Assembly (NCBI GenBank): GCA_010093685.1 | Contig: MU006218.1 | Span: forward strand, 655,766 to 719,765 | DNA: 64,000 nucleotides | Source: Ophiobolus disseminans | Taxonomy: Eukaryota > Ascomycota > Dothideomycetes > Pleosporales > Phaeosphaeriaceae | Reading direction: 5' to 3' | Shown here: piece by piece, positions 32,073 to 46,000 of the stretch | How positions within the stretch are numbered: the first letter of the stretch is position 1 | Layout: every line of letters starts with the position of its first letter | Notes under the pieces: model-generated | Database searches by the model: none | The model's input: the letters and a program-made list of their open reading frames with translations, nothing else | What the model was told of the DNA's origin: nothing | Made by a program: the position numbers and the translations under genes

Positions 32073-32964
32073 TCATAAAGAAGTCTGCTTAGCTGAGATG
32101 TAAACGCACGTCGAATGGAACGACAGAACAACTTGCGCCCATAAACTTGAATCAGTAGCACAACCAAAAACAACCTTGACGTGCTGGCAATGGTTTATGC
32201 AGAACTTATGAACGCTCACTCACACTTACTGTGCCGCTTTCCCATCCGCCCACATATATAGAAAAATGCAAATCTCCGCCAAAAAAATGGTGCGCTACTC
32301 ATTTTTTTCACTACAGATTCACCCCAGTATACCGTAATACCCCTCACTATACATAACCACAGAAGCAAGAAGAACAACAGCGCTAGATATAAGCAATTGC
32401 TGAAACTGTTGGTTTCTCACGGAATCGGCTTTACGCCCGTCAACACCTTACGACTTATGATGTGAGAGGAGCGGAGGGAGATCGATTCCAACCTTAGAGT
32501 ATTCCAACAATAAGGATGAGAGGAGATGCTGAATAAAATAATTATATAGTGGGTATTGCGGCATTATTCTGTACGCTCATGGTTGTGGTGGGTGAAGGTC
32601 CTGTGTTGTGATTGCGACTCTGCGCATGACATCGTCACTGGGAGATTTGATGACGAGCTGGTATGGGTATCAAGCGGAGTGACGGGCATGAAAGAAGTGT
32701 CGAGACGAGAATGTATAACGTGACGAGGCTCGTTACTGAAAGCTACTAGATCTTATCAACTCTCACTTTCGCATGACTATATCATATGCAAGATTCACTC
32801 ACCTCAGGTACCTAGATAGTGAAAGGATTGTATGTACAAAGTCTCACCTCATCGTTTGGGTCTTGAAGCGCAGTCTGCCACCTCCCGTAAGCTTGGGCAG
32901 ATGCAGGGCCCTTGAGTTGCATTTGAACCTGTCCGCGGCCCACGCTTCCAAATCTCATCCCACG
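32073..32964. other. Intergenic, no gene seen
   Basis: Low-complexity AT-rich DNA (around 32250-32560) and the left flank of the repeat. No gene seen. Confidence 0.55.
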
Positions 32965-33185
32965 GTCCCAGCTTCCCAACGACCCAACGAATCCCACGCG
33001 TCCCGCAACTCTTGTCTGTATAAAGCGTGCCCCTTCGCTTTCCTTCCATCTCCAGGCGCTCCGCCAATAATAAGATACCCGAGGGTGTCGGATCGATTCG
33101 CGAAGACCGGTGATGACGGATGCACTATCAGAATATCTGAGGTTGCAAAGCTGAGGTCGAAACGATCGGTGGTGTGCATGTTCAC
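32965..33185. repeat. Diverged noncoding repeat, copy B
   Basis: Partner of the sequence at 14470-14700, same orientation. The minus strand has an open frame here (SFATSDILIVHPSSPVFANR), and the other copy encodes a related but shorter stretch (RFATSGIPTVH), so the pair could be remnants of an old coding sequence. The remaining bases to 33633 are SIN3 3' flank. Confidence 0.5.
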
Positions 33186-33633
33186 AAAGCAGGTACGCTG
33201 TTAGCTAAAGGCAGCAGGGCGATCTCTAAAGGTCTGGTCTAGCACTTTCATCATTGTCCGAATGCTCGAATCTATGGCTACTTGAGTGAAATGAGGGACA
33301 CAAGCGATGGGAACGAACAAAACGAACGACATTTATCGTATAAATAATATATCACATATTCAAACTCACAAAACCCTTTGATACGTGAAAAGCAAGCTGA
33401 GATTTGGATATAAATGAAGCAAACCCAAGTCCGGCGAACCAGACAAACAAGTTCTGAAGCCCGCCAAACGCCGCTGTGAAAATACCCTACGCTCAACCCC
33501 ATGCTCCCGTTGCAAATATACAAAAATATCAAAACATGTCATATCACCACTCGGCCCATGGTTGTTCGTGTGCGCCAGGACCCCCGCCCCACATGCCCTT
33601 CCGTCCATGCCGCTTCATGAAGGAAGGTGCTTT

Positions 33634-36600
33634 CTAAACCTCTTCCATCTCCACGTCATCATCATCGTCTGCCGCCGTCCTGGCCGTGTCGAGATCCTTC
33701 TTGAATGCCGTCTTCTTTGCATCCACATCCTCGCGACTGAGGTCCTTCATCCATGTATTATTCCGCACGAGTTTCTCCTGCACACGCTCCCGTCTCGAGT
33801 CGTTCAAGCTCTTGTACTCCGCTGCGGGTTTTGGAAGTCCGGCGCGCACGCTGTCGGATTGGAGGAAGTACTGCACACCGCCGGTGCCAAAGGGCTCGCT
33901 GTTGATGAAGGTCATGTTGTAGCCGGCGGGGCTAATGGAGACTGTGATGTTGTCGCTGTGCTTGACGTGGTCGAGTCGATCGTCCTCGGAAAAGTCTTCG
34001 GTCTTCGCAAGGCGCTTCTTGAGGTAGGGATAGTGCACGCGGCTGCCGACGACTTCTTCGGTCGGCTCGACGGCCATGTAAGAGGCGATGTACGCTCGCC
34101 AGCGCTTGACACGGTCGAGTGTGTTGAACTCGAAGGTGGGGTCGTCCTTCTTGAATAGGCGCACGGTCGCTTCAGTTTTAGCGGGATCCTGCAATGTGTC
34201 AGTCCGATCGGTATGGTGTTTGAGACAGGAAAAGGTACGTACATAGGTAACGCGGTACGTATCAGCGTCCTTCGCATACTTCTCAACAGCTTTCCTGTAG
34301 CTGATCTCGTTCTTGTGCGTAGTTGCGTCGTTGACGCGATCCTTCTTGAAAAGGTTGTAGATATCGACGCTCTTGTCCTTGTTGTCGTGGCTGACGACCG
34401 CAAGCGCGAAGCGCACAAGTGAGCTCAGTAATCTGTCGAATGAGTAAAGCTGCCACCCGTTCTGAAGATAGTAACGGCGCAGAGTCTCTTCAATAAAGTT
34501 CATGTCCGATTCGCCAACAATCTGCTCCTGGAACATGTCGAGAACCTGCTGATAGTAGCTGGCGGACGAAGAGGTGTCTTTGAAAAAGTCCTCTGGCTGT
34601 TTGTCCAACATCTTCAAGTTTTGCGCAGGTTTATGCTCTTTAGCGCGGCTGATGATGAGTCGTACTTCTTCTTCGCTCTCCTTGAGCTTTGCGAGTCTTT
34701 CGTACAGGTAGACAAACATGCGGAAGAAGCAGTAGATCGAAGCATTTGCGTACATGTTGTACTGGACACGTCGATATGGCTCCTCGTGCTCAAATTCCTT
34801 GTCGCCAAATGCAGTCGGCATGTTCGAGTATTCGACCCACTGACTTGTTGGACGCTCACTACGAGTGTTCGAATTTGCGCTGTCGCCAGCCGCATCATCT
34901 TCGATTCCAGACACAATCTCTGGAGTGGTGTCTCTGCTAGCGGAAGCAATGCTGTCTTCCTTGTCTTTCCGCGACTTCCTGCTGGGGTCAAGAATCTCAC
35001 GGCGTAGATCACTCTTCTTCGTCTTTCCGCGCTGCGACACATCGTCATCCGGACTAGGCGTATCCTCGCCTGAGTCATTGGGAGTGTTGTGTCCAGAAGA
35101 TTGTACTCGCTGCTCAAACTTCGGTACATCGATGCCGAAAAAGAGTGGGACAAACTCTTTGATGAACGGAATCACCTTCGAAAAGTCGGCGACAGTGTTG
35201 CTTTCCGCGAACGAGATCATGAGACGGGCAACATCGATCAAAACATCCTCATCCTCAAAGGAGAATGCGAACTGATGGTCTGGCTGGGGGATCTCTTGGA
35301 TCGCCTGCATGCGCTTCTGCTCCTCATAGCGGACCTGGATCTCGTTGGTGAGAGACTTGGGCTGAAACTGTCGCTTGTCTGTCTGCTTGACAGTGATACT
35401 TTGATGATCCAGAGACTTCCAGAAGATCTTCTGGGTCTGATCACGCCACACCTTCTCCCACTCACGCTGGGCGGCTTTCCAGTCCTCAAGCTTGGTTTTC
35501 AATCGATGAAGCAAAACTGGGACCACGTTCCAAGGCATCTGGAAGAGTTCTTTGATAACGTCCTTGCCCCGGTCTCGACCATAGATTTTCATGATGACGC
35601 GTTTGTAGATAGTCTCGCTCTGGCCGCCCAGCCCCGCAGGTAGCTGAAAGGTTGAACGATCTTCTGGCTTCATGGTAAGCAACTGGTTCGCAATCGGCTC
35701 CAGCTGTTGAACGGTGCGACTACAAGCTTCAATGTTGAAGTCGTAGTCGTGTCGTTCTTCTTCGATTCTGTGTAGGCCCTCCTCAAACTGATTCTTCCTA
35801 TGAGCAACAAATCCGGAGTCTTCCGAAGCCCAAGTCGGATGTGAAGCCCACTCGTCGTTCAAGACCGATCGGCAGAGCTCATCACGTCCGCTACATACTC
35901 GCTCCCGTTCCCGCTTCGGTAGCAGGCGGTAGCTGGGACCATAGGCGCGACAGTTCGACAACGAGACGCGTGAGTTCACAGTCTTGGGTCGCGACTTGTG
36001 TTGTTCCTCATCGTCACCCAGAAATTTCTTGAACCAGGCAAACAGCTCCTGATTGCCTCCGATGAAGGCAGATGCGCGGTAGAGTAACAACTGTTTGTCG
36101 ACAAGGTCTTGTGAGTACAAATTGCAAAGCTTTAAAAACTCGTTCATCGTGTTCTTGTTGCCAATGAACTTCTTCGCGCGATCAAAGAAGGCCAGCTCGT
36201 CTTGGCTGGGTGAGGTGGTCGTAGTTGGCGGCAAAGGCTCGGGTAGCGCAGGTGTCAATGTGGGGGACACTGGAGGACCGTCAGGTATGGGCTGTTTTGC
36301 AGCGTGGCCTGTTTTAGCCCGCTTGCTGGCAGTGCCTGGTCCATATGAGCTGCGAACATTCGACGTCGGTGCCTCTGTAGTCACAGGCGCGGGCATTGGA
36401 GCAGCTAGAGGCCCCTGTCGCTCACGCTTGCGCTTGTTGTCGCGGTTCGCGGTAGGTGTAGGGGCAAAGTTGCCCATAGGCGGTAGTCGAGATGTAGCTT
36501 CGGCGCGAGGGGTTTGCTGGTTGCTTGGAGTCTGACCATAGCCAGGTTCACCACGGACGTTGGTCAACATGACTGCGTCTTCCGCATGCCTTGCGGCTTG

Positions 36601-38760
36601 CTGTTGTGCCCTGTGTTGCGCAGCCGACTCCGGCAAAAACTGCTTGAAGTCCTCTAGAAGATCCGGCGCAGCACCAAACAAGGTCGTTACCTGCGCATAA
36701 ACATCTTGTATGGGCTTTGACTCGCGTTGATAGGTCTGTAGTATCTCCAGAAACTGCTTGTAAATGTCGGGCTGCGATGCGAAGCGGTTCTAGCCGGTTG
36801 TTAGCAAGCGGGGCCGAGAGTGCGACGAAGTTCTCTTACCTTGATCTTGTTAACGTAGCTGATAGCGTGGTTAAACTCTACGGGACCTCGCTTTTCGGCG
36901 CCGATGCCACCAAGTTGTGCGACTGGAGCGACACCGTTGAGTGCCTGGCTGAGGGCTGGAGTGGCATTGTCCAAGCTGGGTGACAGAATCGAGCGTCCTG
37001 CGGCGGCAGAAACTGCGTTCTGCAGCTGGGAAACACCTCTCTGCTCTTGTTGGTGGGCGAGTGCCGCAGCCGACCCGATGGGATCAGGGTGTACACGTGA
37101 GTTGACCTCTGGCGACATTGGTGTCTGGCCTGGTGGACCTCCTTGGGGTCCGTAAAGCGCTTGTGTGAGGTTGCGGTTGTTTGGAGAGAAAATGCTCTCT
37201 TGGCCGTCTGGACCCTGTACCCGTGGCGGCTGAGGCCAGGGCCGGCCTTGCGAAGTCTCGTAGTACGTACTTTCGTGCTGCGGGGCGGCGTTGCCATTCA
37301 CAGCACTGCTTCGTGGGGGGGAAAGCGGCCTCGGAGCGGGCATTGTGGAAACCATGGTCCCCATTGGCGTCGTGACCCTTATCGCGTTTGGATCGCCGTT
37401 CGTGCCGCATTCGATCTTGTAGCCTGGTGGCAGGAACGTGTTGAAGCCCTGTATCAGGTTTGGGTTACCTGCAAACAGTGTTGACACGCGCTCGATTACC
37501 CCAGGGGTGTCGATTGCGCCGCTCTTGAAGTCCTTCATGATATCTAGGAACTTGTTGTACACGTCAGGGTGATCTGCAAACTGCACCTTGACTTGATCGA
37601 GGTAACTCAGCGCGTCCTGTTGATGTTAGCTAACGAAACATGCCAGGACAAGCTGGAGACTCACGTTCAGAATGGGCTGCTGGCCCTGGCCCATACCCAT
37701 CGATCCCGGAGGACCAGTAAAGGGCATCAACATCTGAGGCTGAGGCGGCGGCTGCACCGCATGCTGCATCCGCGGCGTAGTCTGGTCATGCTGAACAGGC
37801 GCATTGCCATACATGTGCCCAGTGGGATTCGCGCCGCCCATGGGCGCGCCAAGCGCATTCGGTCCACCCAGAGGCCCCGCCTGCCCGAGAAGTCCGTTGG
37901 GACCGTGTATCGTGCGCGCCGATGGAGCAACTGCTACAGGCTGGTGGATCTGTATAGGCCCAGAGTGGCTCTGATGCGCCACCTGCTCACGCTGCTGCCG
38001 CTCGTGGAGCTCGCGGTCGCGCTGCTCCGCCTCGCGCTTTATGTTCTCCTCCTGCTGCGCGGCATGTTGCTGCAGAAGATGCGATTCCATGAGTTCGCGA
38101 TCCCGTGCGTCTCGCTCGCGCAGCTCCCTTTCCGCATTCGCCTGCTCCGATGACACCATGTGGGCTTGTTGCTGCTGCTGTTGTTGCTGGAGCGTCTGCG
38201 ATATGCCGGGCAGCGAGTATGGTGGACCCTGAGGCCCCTGGTGGTTTTGCGCGCCCGGTGCCGCGTCCGAGGACGGCGGTCTTTGTGCGGACTGGTGGGG
38301 CGACGAGTGCGGCGGCTGTGCCGTCATGCCTGGCAACGCGGGGAGATTCTGGTTGTGGGCGCTCGCGCCGTTGGAAGAGTAGAATGAAGGTCCTAGCCAT
38401 GTCAGCCGTGTCACAGGTGCGGCGTTCGCGCGTGCTACCTACCGGATGGCGGAGGGAGCGCCGGCCCCGGGCCTTGCGCCGGTGATGCATGGGGCGGCGG
38501 CTGTTGTTGGCCCGCATTGCTTGGTCTATCAAAAGTCTCGTCGTCAGCTTCGAGCCAGTCAAAAAGTGGTGTGAATAGAAGCTGGACAGCTTCCTCGTCC
38601 ATGATCGCGGCTTCCTCGAGGAGATGAGATGGATTACGTACCCATAGAGGCCAGGCAGTCGCGGTCCTTGTGCTTGGGTCTGGTCTGTTTGCTGCTGCTG
38701 ACTTGGTGCAGACACTCCCGCCTGCGACGGTGGCCACCCGTCGCGGTGACCGGGATTCAT
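33634..38760 (-). CDS. SIN3: SIN3 transcriptional corepressor
   Basis: Six exons on the minus strand, 38760-38642, 38525-38443, 38392-37665, 37616-36840, 36789-34243 and 34188-33634, encode 1602 aa. Introns are 48-116 nt with clean GT-AG ends and consistent phase. The N-terminal 310 residues are Gln/Pro-rich with a charged coiled segment. PAH1 begins with exon 4 (DALSYLDQVKVQFADHPDVY), PAH2 spans the exon 4/5 junction (ISYVNKIKNRFASQPDIYKQ), and PAH3 is near residues 765-825 (FFDRAKKFIGNKNTMNEFLK). The HDAC-interaction domain follows (SYRLLPKRERERVCSGRDEL), then the Sin3 C-terminal domain (ASIYCFFRMFVYLYERL). SIN3 scaffolds the Rpd3-type histone deacetylase complexes in the nucleus. The acidic tail ends DDDDVEMEEV. 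Confidence 0.95.
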
Positions 38761-39569
38761 TTCGGCTTTACAATTCTTGCCCGGCTTTAAGAATGTCAAT
38801 GGCGATGGAGGGAAGTCGCGTTCGCGGTCGTAAGGGTTGCTGAAGGGTTCCTTGAGCTCATGGGAAGCTTTGTATGACGTTCGAATGGATGCGCGTACGT
38901 GTACACGGATCAGAGCTGGGGCGGCCCGTTGCGTTGATCAGGAGGAAGAGCACAGGCTCGAGCTGGCTTCTATGTCGGTTCTGCGTAGAAGCAACGCCAA
39001 AAGCAGAGGAAAGAGCGCGTAGAGCTATAGGTCCGTTTGGTGCGACTCCAGTGACGGTATACAGCGTGAAGTACTATCGTCCTGGTAATGATGGACTGCG
39101 GTGTTAGAATGCCATCTCAGGGTTCGCGCCGGAGCACGGCGATTTGGCTCCGAAAGTGGGTCGCTCCTTCCAGCGCGTCATTCCGAGGCGGACCACATGA
39201 TTCGCCCGGTCCCGCCACTTTCGCCTGTCATACCCGTGCATCACTCCACCCTGGCGCGCAGCCCTGGAGTGCATCTAGCAGCCACATGATTCTTTTGCAT
39301 GCATCATTGACCTTAAACGACTTTGCAACACCATCAGGACCATAGTAATATCTCCAGGCCTGGCATTCACGGATGCGTCACGACGTCACGTGTTTTACTG
39401 GCGACGGGGACCTCCGGATGCACATTACCGGCTCCAACCCTTTCATTCTGATCACAATCCCTCCGAACTCACGTCACTCATAGTCTGTACAGCTTTAGAA
39501 CGTCGCAAAGTCTATTGAACTAATCATTATGTTATACATCCCCTATGCAACACCACCTTCTTTACACAC
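38761..39569. other. Intergenic, SIN3 promoter side
   Basis: 5' flank of SIN3 and 3' flank of the S41 peptidase gene. Short frames only; no gene seen. Confidence 0.6.
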
Positions 39570-42251
39570 CTATATCTTACAGCTCAATTTCAAGCCCGCC
39601 TTCGTCGGCCTACAGAGCCCCTGTTCAAACTGCTTACTGAATGATGTACTCGACTTAGTCCCCACGGCATTCAACTTGCTCGCCCCAGAAACCGGAGCGT
39701 AATTACACTGTGATGTACCGGGGCAGCTCTTATCCGTACTCGCGCAGCCCGGTAGACACGCTTTGACATTCTGAACCGAACCGTTGCCGCATTTGAGTGG
39801 CGTTTCTTTGCACTGGCGGCCATGCCCGCAGTCGCTGTTAGTTGAGCATTGCACGATTTCACCCGTGCGTGGCACGTTGCTGGCATCGATACCAGAGGTG
39901 GCGTTCCCAAGAGTATTGACGGGGTTGGTAAGGTCGAGGTTGAGGGCGGGGACTTCGGCGGTGCGCTTGGGAGGGGCTTGGGTTGAGTTTGTGTTGCGTG
40001 CTGAGGGGAAGCCAGTAGAGCCGGAGACGCAGAAGGAACGGTCGTCCCAGGTTGCTTTCGCGGCGTCGTGCCAAAGACGCGTCATGTTGTAGATGTTGTC
40101 GAGCGTATAGTATATACGGCAGTCGGCGGCTTCGTACTTGAATTGTAACGGTGTTGGGTCATTGGCGCGGACCTGATCGCGAATATTTATTCCCGCTGTG
40201 GTGACCCACATGCCGGTGTCCAATCGACTCGGGAGGAGTGCTGCGGCGGTGTCATTCTGGACATGCTCCGAGACAAAAGAGAAGTCATCGTCAAGCTCAG
40301 TAGCTTCGTAGACGCGGGCACCACGGCTGCCAGCGACGCCTTGCATGGGACCTGTCGTTGGTCTACCACCAACTGTGACAGTACGCACTCCCACCGAGCT
40401 CACAAATTCCACGAACAGGGCACAGGCAGAGGCGCATAACCCGTCGGTGAGAATGACAATGTCCTCTGGAGCCCATATCTGCGGTGCTGCATCGTCGTCT
40501 ATGCCAATACCATAGCCGTAAGGTACCCAGTTGCTGAAGGCACTGACGTCGAACACCTCGTCAGAGAGATTGTAGCGTTGCTGTATCTCAGTTAGTCCAG
40601 AATTCTATATCGAAATTCATCGACACTCACAGCTGCAGAGAAGAGATCTCCATGATCGGAAACGCGACTATAGTAGTCGGCCCAGGACGAAAAGTTTCCC
40701 CCAGTAGCTGCATTGATGCGATTCACAACAACCCACTCTTCTGACGCCGTGTAGTTATACAGCGACCCGTTCTCTTCGAGGTCGTCCTCAAGCTCCTTCC
40801 ACCACTTGGAGTAGGTGTCGCCAAGGATGTTCGCAAGTCCGTGGCTACGGATGCGACTCGCAGCATATGGATCGGTGCCGTAGAAGAACTGTTTGAAAGT
40901 TTGATAGGCCAAGAAAACAGCACCACCGTCGTTTGTCTGCAGGTCGATGATTACACGGGATATGTTTTGTTGCGTGGCGTTGCTGATGAAGTAATGCACC
41001 GCCAGAATGAACCCTTCGATGTCGGAGTCGTACTGATAAAAACTTGGGATACTCAATACGCCGGTCGAGATGTCTTTGAGAAGGTAACCTGTAACAACAC
41101 CGCCTCCAGTGACAGCAAGATCAGTCTGGGCCACAATGGGATCATTCGGGTAAGCGCCAGAGCTTGTCTCACACCAATTAATATCAGCAGGGTTTCCCTT
41201 GTCGCAAATAGCCTTGTAGGGCCTGACGGTGGTTACGTTTTCCCCTTCCGTGGCATTTGCTGCTGGGTCGGTGGGCCACCACTGACGCGTCTCGTCGTAG
41301 CTAGCTGGCAGTTGACCAAGGACGAAGTAATTGTAGAAGTCTCCTGCCGTGGTCAATGGACCAGTGTCATCCAGCTCATTGTAGATAGACAGCCAGAAAG
41401 TCTCCCCTGTCGATCCGTTCTTGAAAGTGAACTCAAGTTCGTCGCCAGGATAGAAGGTTGCAGATTGAAACACGCTGAGATCGCCACTAATGGCTTGTGC
41501 TGGGCTATCCATGAGCGCGTTCCAGTCAGCATGGGGCTCGAGATATCCATCTGAATTGAGTTCGGCAAAGTCTGTCAGGGCTTTGACTACGTCTTGGCCA
41601 TTGATTTTGGTAATTGGCGATGCCGTGTAGCCATCCAGACGACTCTGGAGAAGATCCTCTGCAATGTAGACTTCCGGTGCCTGCTTTCCGTCTGCGGAAA
41701 CCGAAACGAGGCCAACGGGGCTGACAAACGAGAAAGCATCCAATATACCAGCGCTAAGTGTGACATGCGAATCGTGCATGCGATTAACGAGCAGTTGAAC
41801 ATCGGCTTCGAAGCCGTACTGGTTCTTGTACACACCAGCTGTGATATTGTTCTGGATCTGGCCAAGCACTTCGAAAACGTCAACAGCGGGCTGCTGATAG
41901 CCTGGTGGTGGGTCCTTGAGGTATGCTAGTGTGCTCTGGAATTGCAGTGTCATGTTGTAGTAGGCAATAAAACGGGAAGCGACGGCGCCGTTAAAGGGAA
42001 CGCTCTGCAGGCATCTGAAAACCGCATCTGCGTAGAAAACATAGTTGCCTGTTGCACATCAGTTTTGACCACTGCAAACTATTACTATCTCTCAACTCAC
42101 CGTTGCGTGCATATACAACGATGTCGCCACAAATGGTTTGGTCTTCCGTCAGCGGTGCGCCACCTTGCCGAGGCACAACAGTCCGCTCGAGTGGTTTTGA
42201 CAACGCGAGCGCAACGAACGACAGGAGCGCAACAGGACGAACGAACAACAT
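39570..42251 (-). CDS. Secreted peptidase S41 family protein
   Basis: Exons are 42251-42101, 42048-40631 and 40580-39570, with introns of 52 and 50 nt (phases 1 and 0), giving 859 aa. The start at 42251 yields a clean signal peptide (MLFVRPVALLSFVALALSKP); an ATG 75 nt upstream would bury it. The C-terminal half of the body is the S41 (tail-specific protease) fold; the catalytic serine sits in ILTDGLCASACALF, about residue 574. Many N-x-S/T sites fit secretion. The last 110 residues are cysteine-rich (CSTNSDCGHGRQC ... CLPGC), an added module after the protease domain. Family members in fungi are CPAF-like and poorly characterised; substrate unknown. Confidence 0.85.
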
Positions 42252-43013
42252 TATTGCGACCGCAGATGAGCGAAGCCAAGGAAAAAAACGAGAGGGAGGG
42301 TCGCGGCTGGTTGGCAACGGGATCATGCAAGCCGTCGCGCTCTTAAGTCATCGTCGAGCCGTCCGACAAGCCATCAGGGAGGCAAGCTTTTGGCCCCCGA
42401 GAATGTATTTCTGGGTCGATGGCTTTCAGCTAACGCAGTACGAGGGAGGGTCCGTGGATGACTGAACAGAGAATGGCGCTCTTTCTCACTCAGCGACTAC
42501 AAGCTGATGAACCGGTCAATGCTGTCGCATCTACACCGATGTCTCATCCCTTGTACCTGTCGGAAAGGCAGCATTATCGTTGGTCGAAGACGGGTTACGG
42601 GTTAGAAAACAGGCACATGCTCAGCCTCCAGACGGAAGAGGAAAGTGGGCAGGGCGGCCGGGATATTGCATAGTAAGATTAGATGTATGAGGTTCGAGGG
42701 GTGGGGGCCGAAGCTTAGGCTGCAGCCCTCATGCAGCCTTGTCGCCTTACAGCCTCCACCAATTCATGACGACGTTGAATCTCCATCGCTAAATGGTTCT
42801 TGCTCGGTGGACCGCACCAGGAGACTTTTGCGCTTTCATTAAGGGTAAAATCTGGAACTGGCGAGTTTCGCAGAGCTTCCAGCTCACGAATCACATTCTG
42901 ACAATTTATTAAAGTCACGCCGTCGGACGACTGTCTTGCTTAGGACGCACTTCTCTGAACACCAAAATTTATGCTGTTGGGTGCCGAAGAAACATATCGC
43001 GGCATTACTCAGC
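42252..43013. other. Divergent intergenic region
   Basis: Separates the S41 peptidase gene (minus) from the NACHT-HET gene (plus). No gene seen; frames here are short. Confidence 0.55.
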
Positions 43014-46000
43014 ATGCCGCCGTCAGATCCTTTCGGCACGAGGAGCCATGTCTCAAACTCAGCCATACACAAACATCATACACTTGCTCCCGATATATAC
43101 AAGCGGCTCTTCGATACTGTCTTCTTCAAATCACAGGTCTTCACTACCTGGTCTCAGGGAGACCGATCATGGTCACTGCATTGTTATGGCGACCCGGGTT
43201 GCGGCAAGGTATGCTTTTATTTGCACTTCATAATACATTTGTAGCTAAGCCAAATGCAGACCACACTTGCTGCCATTGCAGTCCAACGGCTACGCGAGAT
43301 GACTTCTGCCTCCAAAAATGTACCAGTTGTCTCTATATTCATCGAAGAAGACATCTCGACCAGCGCTGGAGTGTTCTTAGAAGACTTCTTGTACTGTGTG
43401 CATCAGCAGCTGCTTCCCAGTGCCGGTTCTGAAACCGATAGTCACTTCAGACGATATGAAACGGCGAGTCGAAGCGGCGAATCGATCAGCAAGCGGACGA
43501 GAATTCTTCGGACAGCTCTTTACTCTCAACTAGACGCCAAACAGCATACGCTCCTGGTGTTGGATGGCTATGACCGACTTGGCGAAAGTTTGCAAATTCT
43601 CCTCGACCGCGAGCTAGAAGACCTACAGAAACATCGTCTTCGTATTTTGTTGACAACACGTGTTCCGACGTTTGAGTTACCCTTGGATACAAATTGTGAT
43701 GGTGGACCTGATTGCCACGCCTGGGATTTGAAGTTGTTCTGGGTATGCAGGCACCACATTAACCTGACATAGCCTTCATTGAACGCAAGCTAATCTCTTT
43801 TAGGCATGCACAGTCTGCTCCCAAGATCCAGATGAAGCATTTGCCCTGTGTTATGATTGCAAGGCGAAGGGGAAAAGCTGTCCTCATCACGGGACTGCAT
43901 ACCTCAAAGAGGACTATGATCATGTGAACATCAGGTAAATTTCTTGTCATTTCCACTAAAGCCATGTTCTGATTCATATATACAGTAAGAGATCCCATGT
44001 CAAGAATTCTTGTAGCGTCTTCGTCGCTGTTTCGTATGATACATCGTCTGCATACATATCCAGCTTTGACGGTTGCAAGAATTCTGCTAACTACGATTTT
44101 CTGTGTAGACGTCAGTTTCCCAGATGATCTGAGGGAATTCGTTGAATGGGATATACAAAGATGTTTCGGTATCCCTGCGGCTCAACCCGCACCAGACTCG
44201 GATGTCGCCTTTGCTATGGCCGAAGGTGATGCTTCGTTGATTTTGGCAGCTACGACCAACAAGTTAGAGACTGCGATTGACTTCATTGCTGACATTGGAA
44301 ACATCACAATAGCAAAGCTGTATCTCGATAACGTCCACAAAGATCGATCCCTTGACGTGGTACACAAACCGGGCGACAGACTTCCGCGCAACGTTGTCGC
44401 TCTGTTCGATGCTGGCATTGAGCGCATCAAAAAGCAGCCCAAACACGAGGCAGACATCTCTCTGATGGCGATTGCTGCTGCAGCCGACCGAGACAATGGA
44501 ACATCCATTGTTTCATTGGAGGACTGGATGCGAGACGCCCTAAGTCGGCTACCGTACCTAGCCCGCGCGCCTCCTCGTAGTCTCGAGGATATATTGCGTT
44601 GCGCAAATGGATACATTTTTGAGGATTCAATCGATCCTGATGATCGAGTTGTGAGAGCTTACTGCCTACAATTTGGACGATACGTCGCGGAAAACTACAA
44701 CAATACTCTCTTTTGGTACAAAAGTCAGTTGAACATTCGTCGAGCTTCAAGATCAATGACCGGCATATTTCCTACACAACAAAAGCTGACATCGCCGCCC
44801 ATGGTAACGTCGCCTCCCAGTATGGACGGTGACTTCAATACATATACTGGCAGTAGAAACAGACACCAATCGTCAAGGTCGCCTCCAGAATACTTCGATC
44901 GTACGTTCAAGTCTGGCGGATTTCCGTTTCCGCCAAAGGCAAGGTTGTCTCTCCCAAAGCTTTCTGAAAGCGCGGACTCAGAACCGAGGATAAAGATGTT
45001 GAGTTCGGCAAAGAGAACCTACACCATGCAACCCGCTCGCAAACCAGACTTCCGGACCAACATCCTCAGTATACAGGAGGAAGGTACGCAAACAGAACAT
45101 GACAGGCCCCGACTAAGTCGCTCGATCCACAAACCTGCCAGCAGAGTGTGCTCCTTCTGCGAAATCAACATTTTCGGTTCCGTGAAGTTATCTGGGACGT
45201 GTCATCAACTTTACAGTAGTATCAACCCGCTGATAGTCAAGAGGTGTATTTTCTGCTCTACTTTGTACAAAGAGTTTTCGGACATGCCCAAAGCGGACCG
45301 GGACAGACTTCGAGACAGTGACAGCCCCGTCTTTCATTGGACGATACGAACCACAGCGAAAAGTCGAGAAAGCAAAAATTCCATGGTCGTAACCTTCCAC
45401 CGAATGACTAAACCGCTGATCGATAGTATGAACTCGGAAAGCCAACTCCGAAGTCGACTAAACCAAACACCACCGCAAAGGTTTCACCTTTTACGAGATG
45501 ATGACCTTGGACACATTCCTACCAAAGATAGCGTAGGCCACACCACTGACCCGTCCAACAAAGCCATGGAACAACAACTCAACAACTGGATACAAGATTG
45601 CAACCAGAATCATCCAAAATGCATCAAGGCGGAGAAGACGACATGGGTACCGACACGCCTGCTTGATCTGCAATTCGGCGATCTCAGCTCTGTTCGGCTG
45701 ATCAAGACCGCCGAAGAAGGCACCAAAGGCCCGTACGTTACGCTCAGCCATTGCTGGGGTCCACCGACGCCCAACAACAAATTCTTGTGCACGTATGGAG
45801 AGACGGAAGAAGAATACAAGACTAAGGGCATCAAAGTGTCTGCGCTATCGAAGAACTTCCAGCAGGCTATCAGCGTCGCTAGGCATGTTAAAATTCGCTA
45901 CATCTGGATCGACAGCTTGTGTATCATCCAAGGAGCGGCGTCGGATTTTGCGACCGAGGGCCAGCTCATGCATAAGGTATATCGTAACTCGTACTGTAAC

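Noticed and set aside
33634..42251. Secondary-metabolite gene cluster
   Set aside because: SIN3 and an S41 peptidase are present, but no synthase, tailoring enzyme or transporter set accompanies them; S41 members occur outside such clusters.
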